NCBI GenBank assembly: GCA_937876375.1
Contig: CALEHY010000010.1
Location: 124,001 to 188,000, forward strand
From: an uncultured Clostridia bacterium
Lineage (GTDB): Bacteria; Bacillota; Clostridia; Oscillospirales; Acutalibacteraceae
DNA: 64,000 nt
Direction: 5' to 3'
Below the pieces are notes generated by a model. It worked only from the letters and a program-made list of their open reading frames with translations, was not told the origin of the DNA and made no database searches. Positions 7,260 to 15,463 of this stretch are shown piece by piece (within the stretch, counting starts at the first letter, position 1; each line of letters starts with the position of its first letter). The position numbers and the translations under genes are program-made.

Positions 7260-9233
7260 TTGAACGAGTTTTTATATAATACTATGTACAGAGTTTCTGG
7301 CGAAATCAAAAAGCTAGAGGCAGAGATAGAATTTAATAATAAGAATATCGTTATCATCGGTGACGAGCACGATATTGCATATCATCTGTGTGGCACATTC
7401 TGTATGCTGTCTGGTGCTACAGCTGATATCAATGTTCATCTTGTTCTTGATAAGATGGCTAATAATGATATCCTTTTTGATGATTTTAAATCAACATTCG
7501 AGAATGTTCATATTTGGAACTCATTTGATGAGTATGTGTCTGCAAGGGATGGCAAGGATGATATTATCCTTGATATAGTCAATCTTCGTGCACCAGTGTA
7601 TGCAGAGAGTGGTGACGCTAGGGATAACGCCTACGCAAAGGAGATGCAGACATTATCTGCAATTATTGATTACAATCGACAGAACAAGGGTAATATCTTA
7701 CAGCTTATCACCTGTGTTCCTAGCATAGATGAGCCATTACCTGATATCGTTCACGCTATTGCAGAGCGTGAATATGAGGTCGTTTTTAGGGATAAGGCAG
7801 ATGACAGCGCAGAGAAATTCGTTATCGCACTAGAGGACAAAATTCGTTCTTGTGATGATATGCTGGACAGAGTGCAGGTTATTCGTCTTGACCGTGTGTT
7901 TGGACCTGGTATTTATGGTGATGACGGTGCTTGCTTGTATGATTTGTTCTGCGATTTTCGTGACGGCAAGGTACTGACTGTGTACGATGGCGACAGATTT
8001 GATTTCTTCTCTGTAGCGTATGTTTGCGACGCTATGTTGACTATTATCCTTGCTATTGCAACTGGCAGAAAGGGTAATATATACAATGTCTCCTCTTGGG
8101 AGATGACTAGATATCAAGCCATCAGCCTGATATTCGACACATTTCTTGACAAAAATGTGCAGATTGAGACACAGCACGATGATATCGATTACAAGCCTAC
8201 ATATCGTATGCTTAATTCAAAGAAATCAGAGCTAGTGCATTATAAAAATATTTCAAAATTAATTAGGACAGATAAGGCTCTTGCATTTCAGGACACTGGA
8301 TATTGGTTCACTGACGAAACAGATTATATTCCAAAGAGTGATATTAATGTTTATTATGGTAGAATGGACCGTATCCGTGAAATAGAGCTTGAAATACTCA
8401 AAGAGGTCGACAAGATTTGCAAGGATAATGATATCCCATATTTTCTTGCAGCTGGCACAATGCTTGGTGCCGTTCGTCACAAGGGCTTTATTCCTTGGGA
8501 TGATGACGTTGATATCGGAATGCTACCAGAAGACTACGAAAGATTTTTGAAGGTGTGTCCAGATAGCCTCAGTGTTGAGATAGGATATCAAAGTGCACTA
8601 AACACTGCTGACTGTCACTATATTCACGACAAGATTAGACTAAAGAATAGCTTTTTCTCTACAAAATATTCTGACAGATATAATATGCTCAATGGTGTGT
8701 ATATCGACGTTTTTGTTTACTACAAGACGGCGAACTCGCCACGTGCACAGCAGCGTCATATTAAACAGGTTAGACGCTGGCGTAATTTGCTAGGTATTAG
8801 GTGGGCTGATAGAAAGTACCAAAAGGGAAGATTTTACAGCCTTTGCTGGGATATCACACATAGGATTAATGGCGACTTTTTTGACAAGAAGTATCGCAAG
8901 GTCTGTATGAAATATGATAAGAAGAATACAAAGTATCGTGTTGATGGTGGCTTTAATTTGGAGAAGGCTGGTGCTGTTCCTGACGAATGGTTCCATGGCA
9001 CTGTGGATGCTACCTTCTGTGGCTACACTTTTCCTATTTTAAAGCGTTCTGACGACTTTTTGACCCATTGGTACAGCTCGCATTATATGGAGCTTTTGCC
9101 AGTAGATGGTAGAAAGTCTGTTCACGATGTTGTTCGTATTGATATCGGTCAAAATCTGTTTGACGAAACGAAGAATGATGCTCGCTTTAGAGACGTTGAT
9201 TTGAGGGGCGAGCTGTACGAAATATATAAGTAA
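7260..9233 (+). CDS. Fusion: degenerate SDR (epimerase-like) domain + LicD-family transferase
   Basis: 657 aa with a TTG start, chosen because AAGGAG lies at the right distance and the previous gene ends 13 bases before. Residues 1 to about 335 follow the extended SDR/epimerase plan (LDRVFGPGIYGDDG near 208-221; C-terminal NVSSWE substrate-binding part). The NAD-binding glycine motif is replaced by IIGDEHDIAY, and the usual Tyr of YxxxK appears to be lost, so the domain may be a binding or structural pseudoenzyme. Residues about 370-600 are a LicD domain: LAAGTMLGAVRHKGFIPWDD, with the metal-binding DDDVD (about 413-417). LicD proteins attach phosphocholine or other phospho-groups to glycans. 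It sits between the TagF-like and IspD-like genes, which fits phospho-decoration of a surface polymer. Confidence 0.8.
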   Translation: MNEFLYNTMYRVSGEIKKLEAEIEFNNKNIVIIGDEHDIAYHLCGTFCMLSGATADINVHLVLDKMANNDILFDDFKSTFENVHIWNSFDEYVSARDGKDDIILDIVNLRAPVYAESGDARDNAYAKEMQTLSAIIDYNRQNKGNILQLITCVPSIDEPLPDIVHAIAEREYEVVFRDKADDSAEKFVIALEDKIRSCDDMLDRVQVIRLDRVFGPGIYGDDGACLYDLFCDFRDGKVLTVYDGDRFDFFSVAYVCDAMLTIILAIATGRKGNIYNVSSWEMTRYQAISLIFDTFLDKNVQIETQHDDIDYKPTYRMLNSKKSELVHYKNISKLIRTDKALAFQDTGYWFTDETDYIPKSDINVYYGRMDRIREIELEILKEVDKICKDNDIPYFLAAGTMLGAVRHKGFIPWDDDVDIGMLPEDYERFLKVCPDSLSVEIGYQSALNTADCHYIHDKIRLKNSFFSTKYSDRYNMLNGVYIDVFVYYKTANSPRAQQRHIKQVRRWRNLLGIRWADRKYQKGRFYSLCWDITHRINGDFFDKKYRKVCMKYDKKNTKYRVDGGFNLEKAGAVPDEWFHGTVDATFCGYTFPILKRSDDFLTHWYSSHYMELLPVDGRKSVHDVVRIDIGQNLFDETKNDARFRDVDLRGELYEIYK

Positions 9234-9251
9234 TATAGAGGTGTTTATATT

Positions 9252-9974
9252 ATGAATATTGGACTAATTATTGCTGGTGGCGTTGGCTCAAGAATGAAGG
9301 CAAAGGTGCCAAAGCAGTTTATGAGAGTCGACCATAAGGAAGTTATTTTTTACACTCTTGATGCTTTTCAGAGGAGTAGAGATATTGATGCCATTGTGGT
9401 AGTATGCCTTCACGGATGGGAGGATTTCCTAAAGCGTGGAGCAGAGGAATATGGTATTACAAAGATGCTCAGCCAGCCAGATTTTGGTATTGTTACTGGT
9501 GGCGACTCTGGTATGCACAGCCTTCGCAATGGTATGCTCTACCTTAAGGAGCATTACGACGAGGATAGCATTATTGTTATCCACGACGCTGTTAGACCAC
9601 TTATTTCACAGGATATCATTTCACATAATATTGCAAGTGTTAAGCGTCATGGTACTGCAATTACTACTGTTCCTACTACAGAGGCATTGCTACAAGTAAC
9701 AGCAGAAAATCCTGACAATTCTAATGTCGTTGTTGACAGGAACATTATTGCTAGAACACAGACACCACAGTCACTTCGCCTTGAAAAATTCATTTGGGCT
9801 CATGAGGAGGCTGTTAAGCGTGGTATCGAGGACACTGTTGCGACTTGTACACTACTTATTGAGCTTGGTGAGAGTGTTCATCTCGTTCTTGGTGAGGGTA
9901 CAAACTTTAAGATTACCACCCAAGAGGATATCGACCTTATGAAAGCATATCTCAGTATGTGGAAGCATAGATAG
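9252..9974 (+). CDS. IspD/TarI-family cytidylyltransferase
   Basis: 240 aa. Transfers CMP from CTP to an alcohol phosphate. LIIAGGVGSRMKAKVPKQF (residues 5-23) is the CTP-binding loop with the key Arg and Lys. VTGGDSGMHSLRNG, HDAVRPLI (about 110-117) and the C-terminal Thr/Asp segment complete the family signature. IspD (isoprenoid synthesis, acting on methylerythritol phosphate) and TarI-like enzymes (acting on ribitol phosphate) are close relatives. The genes on either side (LicD fusion, TagF-like, SDR) point to a CDP-polyol for surface polymers rather than isoprenoids, but this is an inference from position. RBS GAGGTG. 18 bases after the fusion gene, 10 before the SDR gene. Confidence 0.82.
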   Translation: MNIGLIIAGGVGSRMKAKVPKQFMRVDHKEVIFYTLDAFQRSRDIDAIVVVCLHGWEDFLKRGAEEYGITKMLSQPDFGIVTGGDSGMHSLRNGMLYLKEHYDEDSIIVIHDAVRPLISQDIISHNIASVKRHGTAITTVPTTEALLQVTAENPDNSNVVVDRNIIARTQTPQSLRLEKFIWAHEEAVKRGIEDTVATCTLLIELGESVHLVLGEGTNFKITTQEDIDLMKAYLSMWKHR

Positions 9975-9984
9975 TGGGTGACCT

Positions 9985-11025
9985 ATGACTAGTATTGTAA
10001 AACAGGATATAAAACGAATTGCAAGCTCTGATATCAGCTGGGACAAGCTTGATGGTAAGACTGTTCTTGTCACTGGCGCTACAGGATTTATTGGCTCGTA
10101 TATCATATCTGCTCTTATGCAGAGGGTGATTGATACAGGAGCTGATATCCGTGTGCTAGCGATGGTTAGGGATGAGAATAGAGCGAGAGAGAAGTTTGCT
10201 GATTATATGCACCTTGGAAGGATTGACTTTGTTATTGGTGACGTAAAGAATCCAGTAGATACTGATAAAAGGGCAGATTTCGTTATTCATTGTGCATCTA
10301 ATGCTGCGCCAGATTTGTATGCTAGTGATCCAGTCGGCACTATGGAAATTAATTTGTTTGGTACTAGCAATTTGCTAAAATATGCTAAGGATTGCAGAGC
10401 AGAAAAATTCCTATATGTTTCAACTATTGAGGTCTATGGCAAGACAGAAAATCTTGACACTATTGGTGAAGAGGATTTTGGCTACATTTCGTCATCAAAT
10501 GTTCGTTCTTGCTATCCAGAGAGTAAGAAATGCTGCGAAAATCTTACTATCTGCTATGGTAAGCAGTATGATATGAATGTGTCTATCGGTCGTTTGTCAT
10601 ATATTTATGGTGCTGGTATGAGCAAGACTGATGCAAAGGTGTGCGCCCTATTTGCTAGAAAGGTCGCTGCTGGTGAAAACATTGTGCTAAAGAGTACTGG
10701 CGAACAGCTACGCTCATACACCTATGTTAGTGACGCTATTACTGGCTTGCTGACTGTTTTGCTTGATGGTGAGAATGGTGAGGCATATAATATCGCATCG
10801 TCAAAATCAAGGATTACTATCGTCGATATGGCAAGGAAATATTGCTCTCTTTTTCCAGAAAAGGGTAGCGAGGTACAGTTTGATTTGCCAAATGATTATG
10901 AGAAGGGTGCATTTTCATTTATTGCGAACGCTGTTCTCGATAGTGCAAAGCTAGAGGCTCTTGGCTGGGATGCCGAGGTGTCGCTCGACGATGGCTTGCG
11001 CTACGCTGTTGAGGATAATTTATAA
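9985..11025 (+). CDS. NAD-dependent epimerase/dehydratase (extended SDR)
   Basis: 346 aa. Acts on a nucleotide- or phosphate-linked sugar or polyol; the exact reaction cannot be told from sequence. VLVTGATGFIGSYI (27-40) is an intact Rossmann glycine motif. VSTIEVYG gives the active-site Ser/Thr region and YPESK (about 176-180) the YxxxK pair, so this copy looks catalytically complete, unlike the SDR half of the fusion gene upstream. GRLSYIYGAGMS and the YVSDAITGLL segment match sugar-nucleotide epimerases/dehydratases. Last gene of the operon; GGGTGACCT just before the ATG is a weak ribosome site, so coupling to the upstream gene 10 bases away is likely. No clear terminator follows. Confidence 0.85.
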   Translation: MTSIVKQDIKRIASSDISWDKLDGKTVLVTGATGFIGSYIISALMQRVIDTGADIRVLAMVRDENRAREKFADYMHLGRIDFVIGDVKNPVDTDKRADFVIHCASNAAPDLYASDPVGTMEINLFGTSNLLKYAKDCRAEKFLYVSTIEVYGKTENLDTIGEEDFGYISSSNVRSCYPESKKCCENLTICYGKQYDMNVSIGRLSYIYGAGMSKTDAKVCALFARKVAAGENIVLKSTGEQLRSYTYVSDAITGLLTVLLDGENGEAYNIASSKSRITIVDMARKYCSLFPEKGSEVQFDLPNDYEKGAFSFIANAVLDSAKLEALGWDAEVSLDDGLRYAVEDNL

Positions 11026-11035
11026 AATACATTTC

Positions 11036-11064
11036 TTGACATATAATAATTATTGTGATATAAA
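11036..11064 (+). promoter_or_regulatory. Promoter of the DUF1858 gene
   Basis: TTGACA (11036-11041), 17 bases, TATAAA (11059-11064), 31 bases ahead of the start codon. It begins 11 bases after the stop of the SDR gene. Confidence 0.8.
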
Positions 11065-11095
11065 ATATCTAGATTTTCTTTTGGAGGATAAAAAT

Positions 11096-11296
11096 ATGGA
11101 AATTACAAAGCAAAGCATTATGGGCGATATGCTCGAGTTCGACAGAGGGATTGCTGTAGTACTTATGGAGGCTGGTATGCACTGTGTAGGTTGTCCAGCA
11201 TCTGTTGGTGAGAGTCTTGAGGAGGCTTGCCAGGTACACGGTCTTGACGCTGACGAGGTTCTTGAGAATATCAAAAAATATCTTGCATCTAAATAA
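11096..11296 (+). CDS. Small DUF1858 (redox-disulfide) protein
   Basis: 66 aa. A DUF1858 domain, a short helical fold often found beside or fused to hybrid-cluster and redox proteins. It has a conserved thiol pair HCVGCPAS (about residues 28-35) and the helix following it. The start is the ATG at 11096 with TGGAGG upstream; a longer in-frame opening that runs back into the SDR gene is not credible. It has its own strong promoter and terminator, so it is expressed alone. Role unknown; the CxxC suggests disulfide chemistry or metal binding. Confidence 0.85.
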   Translation: MEITKQSIMGDMLEFDRGIAVVLMEAGMHCVGCPASVGESLEEACQVHGLDADEVLENIKKYLASK

Positions 11297-11309
11297 ATAG
11301 AGTATTTTA

Positions 11310-11336
11310 GGCAGGTCGGTATGACCTGTCTTTTTT
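11310..11336 (+). terminator. Terminator of DUF1858 gene
   Basis: The stem GGCAGGTC/GACCTGTC with loop GGTAT is followed by six T's. Confidence 0.85.
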
Positions 11337-11352
11337 ATTTTGCAAAAAGGTG

Positions 11353-11381
11353 TTGACAATATGGGTTTTGTGTGTTATGTT
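11353..11381 (+). promoter_or_regulatory. Promoter of the GntR-ABC operon
   Basis: TTGACA (11353-11358), 17 bases, TATGTT (11376-11381). Transcription should start a few bases into the inverted repeat that follows. Confidence 0.7.
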
Positions 11382-11383
11382 TT

Positions 11384-11430
11384 AACTGTGCTAGGTGAGA
11401 TAGCACAGTTGACGAGCCGTGATACCTAGC
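11384..11430 (+). promoter_or_regulatory. Leader with overlapping inverted repeats (operator or RNA switch)
   Basis: AACTGTGCTA (11384-11393) and TAGCACAGTT (11401-11410) form a perfect 10-bp inverted repeat with a 7-base loop, directly after the -10 box. GCTAGGT (11390-11396), partly inside the first arm, can instead pair with ACCTAGC (11424-11430), so the two hairpins exclude each other. No T-run follows, so it is not a simple terminator. The first repeat could equally be the DNA operator of the YtrA-type repressor encoded next; such regulators commonly bind their own promoter. Confidence 0.6.
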
Positions 11431-11465
11431 AAATCGTACGATAAATTTTATTAGGAGGTGTTTGG

Positions 11466-11834
11466 GTGATATTTATTGATTATCATTCTAGAGTTCCGAT
11501 TTATGAGCAAATCAAGGAACAAATAATAATGCTCATCAACACCGGTGTCTATGCTCCTGATGAAAAGCTTCCATCTATCAGAGCCTTGTCATCAGAGCTA
11601 AATATTAATGTGAACACTATCAAGCGTGCCTTTCAAGAGTTGGAGATGGAGGGCGTGACCTATTCTGCACAGGGTAGGGGTGTCTTCGTTTCGTCCAACC
11701 CACTTGGAAACGCTAGGATTAAGAGCTCTGCTCTTGATGATATACGCACAACGGTCGTGTCTGGCAAGGCAAAGGGCGTTGACAAGGCAGAGTTACTAAA
11801 ATTGATAGATGAGATTTATAGCGAGGTAGAGTAA
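11466..11834 (+). CDS. GntR-family regulator, YtrA type
   Basis: 122 aa. The winged-helix DNA-binding domain fills residues about 5-75 (VPIYEQIKEQIIMLINTGVY; KLPSIRALSSELNINVNTIK). Only a short helical tail of about 45 residues follows, as in YtrA-type regulators, which usually repress adjacent ABC exporter genes in response to cell-envelope stress or antibiotics. GTG start with TAGGAGG upstream. Its stop overlaps the ATPase start (TAATG), so the two are translationally coupled. Probable autoregulation through the inverted repeat upstream. Confidence 0.9.
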   Translation: MIFIDYHSRVPIYEQIKEQIIMLINTGVYAPDEKLPSIRALSSELNINVNTIKRAFQELEMEGVTYSAQGRGVFVSSNPLGNARIKSSALDDIRTTVVSGKAKGVDKAELLKLIDEIYSEVE

Positions 11835-12730
11835 TGATACAGATTAACAATGTGACAAAACGATTTGGCGACTTTACAGCGATTGAGAATATAAATCTGA
11901 CTGTAAACAAGTCGTCGATATATGGTATCGTTGGATATAATGGCGCTGGCAAAACAACATTGCTAAAAACTATTGTCGGTATGTACGAGCCAGAGGAGGG
12001 CTCTGTTCTTATCGATGGAGAGAATGTGTATGACAATGGTGCTGTTCGTGCCGATATATTCTTTATTCCAGATAATTTATATCTCCCAGCAGGCTTTAGC
12101 CTTAAGAGATTGAAAGCCTTGTACAAGGGATATTATCCTAATTTTAGCGACAAGGTGTACGCTAATATGGTCGAGGCGATGGGACTTGATGAGAAAAAGA
12201 CAGTTGCCTCGTTCTCAAAGGGTATGCAGCGTCAGGCACAGATAGTGCTAGCTATGGCTACTATGCCAAAGTATTTGATACTTGATGAGTGCTTTGACGG
12301 TATCGACCCACAAAAGCGTAATATGTGCAAGAAAATTTTCATCGAGTATATGGCAGAGACAGAGTGCTCGATTGTTATGAGCTCACATAATTTGCAGGAG
12401 ATAGCTGACCTATGTGATAGAGTAGCGCTCATCAATGGCAAAACTCTTGCCATGGACGTTTCGGTAGATGATATTTCTAGCGCATATGTAAAATATCGTA
12501 TGATATTCAGTGACGAAATTGACAAATCAATATTCGATGGTATCGAGAACAAGGGCATCACCATTGATAATAAAATGGCCACCATCATCGTGTCTAGCGA
12601 TATGGATGATGCTGTGCTCAATGCACTTAACCCTGTTCGTATTGATTCGGTTGCCCTCTCATTAGAAGAGGTATTTTTGAATGAAATGGAGGATAAGGAT
12701 TATGATATCACAAAGATTTTCCTCAAATAA
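11834..12730 (+). CDS. ABC transporter ATP-binding protein
   Basis: 298 aa, one nucleotide-binding domain: Walker A GYNGAGKTTLLK (about 36-47), a signature variant FSKGMQRQAQ (about 128-137) in place of LSGGQ, and Walker B LILDECFDGIDP (about 152-163) with the catalytic Glu replaced in position by the E-C pair as in YtrB-like ATPases. The C-terminal 80 residues are a regulatory tail. Cytoplasmic partner of the permease that starts inside its last codons. Likely an exporter with a role in envelope stress; substrate unknown. Confidence 0.92.
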   Translation: MIQINNVTKRFGDFTAIENINLTVNKSSIYGIVGYNGAGKTTLLKTIVGMYEPEEGSVLIDGENVYDNGAVRADIFFIPDNLYLPAGFSLKRLKALYKGYYPNFSDKVYANMVEAMGLDEKKTVASFSKGMQRQAQIVLAMATMPKYLILDECFDGIDPQKRNMCKKIFIEYMAETECSIVMSSHNLQEIADLCDRVALINGKTLAMDVSVDDISSAYVKYRMIFSDEIDKSIFDGIENKGITIDNKMATIIVSSDMDDAVLNALNPVRIDSVALSLEEVFLNEMEDKDYDITKIFLK

Positions 12731-14990
12731 ACAAGCAAAGGCATATGACCTAAAGCGTGCATTCAGACAGTGTTTGGCTCCTGTAATCATTATGCTGGCA
12801 AATTTGTTGTTTAGCCTATGCCATACAACTCGCATAGAGCTACAAGAAAACAAGTTTAATAACACAAAGGTGTTTGTTAACCTTATTAGCGAATATCAGT
12901 CAGTATTTGAGCTTGCATTAATCTTTTATGGCTTTTTCTTTGCTATAGTTTTGTTTGCTCCTTTTATGAAAAAGAAGAACGCTAATTTCTTCTTTTCATC
13001 TCCAGTGACTAGAGCAGATATATTTAGGAACAGAGCTATTGCTGGTGTAGTTAGTATCGTTGGCATTATAGCTTTTACAGTAATTCTTGATACAATATTT
13101 AACTGTGTTGCACTACCAAATGACGGCTATATTATTTTGACAGCATTAGGATTATTCTATGAGTGTGTTATGTACGCTGTTGTGACATTTGCCATTACAG
13201 CTATCGGTATGTCTGCTGCTAATAATTTGCTAGAGGGTTTTGTCCTTAGCGTTGGTATCTATGGCTTGCCAACAGGTATTGTTGCAGTGGTTAATTTCCT
13301 ATGTCGTGCATTCCTATATGGATATAATAGACAGTCATTACTAGCTGATACAATTCTTCGTTTAGGTTGGTCAAGTGATTTTGATGCTCCATCTCTACTG
13401 AGTGCTACAGCAAATCTTCATCCATTCTTGCTTGGTGCTCGTGTTGGTGAATACGAATATGATTTGTTCGACCTTTGTTTTCAAATAAAGGAAAAAAGCG
13501 ATTCAAAATTCGCTTTGCCAGATATGTCATATATCGCACCACTTATTGCGTGGTCGGTCGTATTTGTAGCATTAATGTTTGTTGCAAAGCACCTCTTTGT
13601 TCGTCGCAAGAGTGAGAATCTTGGTATGATTAGCAAGAACAAGAGCGTTATCGCTTTCTTGGTGACAGAGATGGCACTTGGTATTTCTACTCTTTGGGTA
13701 GAAATGTTCACTGTTGGTGACGTTGAGTCAAAGCTTGTTAGAGCGTTGTTGATTTTGGTGCTATTTGCTGTTTCTTGGATTGGACTATATTCGCTATTCT
13801 GCCTAAAGGTTATGCATTCAAAGGCTACTTGGACATGTTTTGGCTCTGCATTTGGTGTGTTGGCTGTTGCTATTTGCCTTTTAGGTGGTGGACTATTTGG
13901 CTACAGCAACTATGTTCCAGAGGTTGATGATATCAAGTTCGCTAGTATTATTGGCACTGGTATCACAGCAGATATGGATGGAGCTCTTTGTAGTGATGAT
14001 ATTCTTGAAACATATTATGATGCAGCGAATGGAATGTGCCTTCTTGATGATAAGGACGATTTGAGAATATTTACAGATGTTCATAGAACACTCATTGATG
14101 GCGAAAGAAATACAAACAATAGTATTTCTATTGTATATGAGCTAAATAATGGCAGACGAGTTTATCGTAGGTATGATTATGTCACAGCACAGGGTATGCG
14201 ACTTGTCCCATCACTTGTCGATACAAAGGAATATAGACAGAATTTCTATCACTATTTGACTGGTGAGGGTGATGATATCATTGGTCTACAGACTGCAAAG
14301 TACAAGTTTGGTGAAGGAAATTTCTTTAATTTGTCAATAGGTATTCCAGTTAGAAACCGTGGTGTAGATATTGCTGAATTGAAAATAGGCCCAGAAACTC
14401 GTATCAATGATTATTCAGAAGAATTCCTAAAAGCATTTAGACAGTCACTTGTGGCTGATTTCAAGAATATGACTTATAAGGATATATTCTTCAATGAGCA
14501 TAAGGCTCTAGGCTGTATAAAGGTTTATCGTGTTGAGTATGATGAGGACTATCTAGATAGAGATTATGGCTATGACGGTGGTTCAACACAGCTTTATATC
14601 TATCCTTGTATGACAAACACCATTAATCTCCTAAAGGAGAATGGATACTATAAGTATCTGATTGAGGACGAAATGGACGATTATGAAGCTGTGTACTATA
14701 TGCAGCTTGGTGAGTATGGTAACTGCGTTCGCAACGAAAGTGATCTCTTTACTTATATGCAAGAGGATTATTGGTACTACGAAAGCTTTGACCCAAGCAA
14801 TTATGTGCCAGAGGAGAACCAGTCCACTGACGAGCAGTTTATTCGTGTTTGCTATGACAATGGTGATGAGTACAGATTTGCTACTGATGAGGATTATGTT
14901 GCTGTTTTTGTAAAGAATGACAATGATAATATGGTATACCAAAAGAAACTCATCATTCCAGTAGATAGAATGAAGAAAATATTAAAATAA
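12702..14990 (+). CDS. Large ABC transporter permease
   Basis: 762 aa. The N-terminal 450 residues carry about 7-9 hydrophobic helices (for example ALIFYGFFFAIVLFAPF and AIAGVVSIVGIIAFTVIL). A hydrophilic C-terminal portion of about 300 residues, probably extracytoplasmic, is rich in Asp/Tyr. The start at 12702 is preferred over an ATG seven codons earlier because GGAGG precedes it; it overlaps the ATPase gene by 29 bases. The pair with the ATPase and the YtrA-type regulator forms a regulated exporter or stress-sensing transporter. Family known only in general terms; substrate not predictable. Confidence 0.8.
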   Translation: MISQRFSSNKQAKAYDLKRAFRQCLAPVIIMLANLLFSLCHTTRIELQENKFNNTKVFVNLISEYQSVFELALIFYGFFFAIVLFAPFMKKKNANFFFSSPVTRADIFRNRAIAGVVSIVGIIAFTVILDTIFNCVALPNDGYIILTALGLFYECVMYAVVTFAITAIGMSAANNLLEGFVLSVGIYGLPTGIVAVVNFLCRAFLYGYNRQSLLADTILRLGWSSDFDAPSLLSATANLHPFLLGARVGEYEYDLFDLCFQIKEKSDSKFALPDMSYIAPLIAWSVVFVALMFVAKHLFVRRKSENLGMISKNKSVIAFLVTEMALGISTLWVEMFTVGDVESKLVRALLILVLFAVSWIGLYSLFCLKVMHSKATWTCFGSAFGVLAVAICLLGGGLFGYSNYVPEVDDIKFASIIGTGITADMDGALCSDDILETYYDAANGMCLLDDKDDLRIFTDVHRTLIDGERNTNNSISIVYELNNGRRVYRRYDYVTAQGMRLVPSLVDTKEYRQNFYHYLTGEGDDIIGLQTAKYKFGEGNFFNLSIGIPVRNRGVDIAELKIGPETRINDYSEEFLKAFRQSLVADFKNMTYKDIFFNEHKALGCIKVYRVEYDEDYLDRDYGYDGGSTQLYIYPCMTNTINLLKENGYYKYLIEDEMDDYEAVYYMQLGEYGNCVRNESDLFTYMQEDYWYYESFDPSNYVPEENQSTDEQFIRVCYDNGDEYRFATDEDYVAVFVKNDNDNMVYQKKLIIPVDRMKKILK

Positions 14991-14992
14991 AA

Positions 14993-15021
14993 AATAGAGG
15001 TGGATTTCCACCTCTATTTTT
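14993..15021. terminator. Bidirectional terminator between permease and tadA
   Basis: AATAGAGGTGG (14993-15003) pairs with CCACCTCTATT (15008-15018); A's precede and T's follow, so it works from both sides. It overlaps the last codon region of tadA on the opposite strand. Confidence 0.85.
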
Positions 15022-15463
15022 TATTCCTTAATTGTTTAAAGAATTTTGTTAGTATCTCGCTGCATTCTTCCTGCATTACACCACCAATTATCTCTGGCTT
15101 GTGGTTGTATGCTATGTCGTTGAAATTTACTATCGATCCGAACGACCCAGCTTTGTTATCATATGCACCGAAATATACTGTTTTTATCCTGCTATTAATT
15201 ATTGCACCAGCACACATTGGGCAAGGCTCTAGCGTTACATACAAATCGCATTGCCACAGCCTCCATCCACCAAGCATTTTACAAGCGTTGTCAATAGCCT
15301 CTAGCTCAGCGTGGTATAGTGCGTTTTTGCCATATTCTCGTCTGTTTCGTCCAGTGCCAACTATCTCGTTGTCCTTAACAACAACAGCACCCACTGGCAC
15401 TTCACCTTCGTCAAAGCTGATTTGCGCTAGCTTTAACGCTTCGCTCATGAATTCGTTTGTCAT
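15014..15463 (-). CDS. tadA: tRNA-specific adenosine deaminase
   Basis: Converts A34 to inosine in the tRNA-Arg anticodon, so CGU/CGC/CGA are read by one tRNA. 149 aa, the normal size. HAELEAID (about 52-59) holds the zinc His and the proton-shuttle Glu; PCPMCAGA (about 81-88) supplies the two zinc Cys. The deaminase fold spans nearly the whole protein. Its ATG overlaps the stop of the CPBP protease gene by four bases, so both are read from one mRNA. Confidence 0.95.
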   Translation of the reverse strand: MTNEFMSEALKLAQISFDEGEVPVGAVVVKDNEIVGTGRNRREYGKNALYHAELEAIDNACKMLGGWRLWQCDLYVTLEPCPMCAGAIINSRIKTVYFGAYDNKAGSFGSIVNFNDIAYNHKPEIIGGVMQEECSEILTKFFKQLRNKK

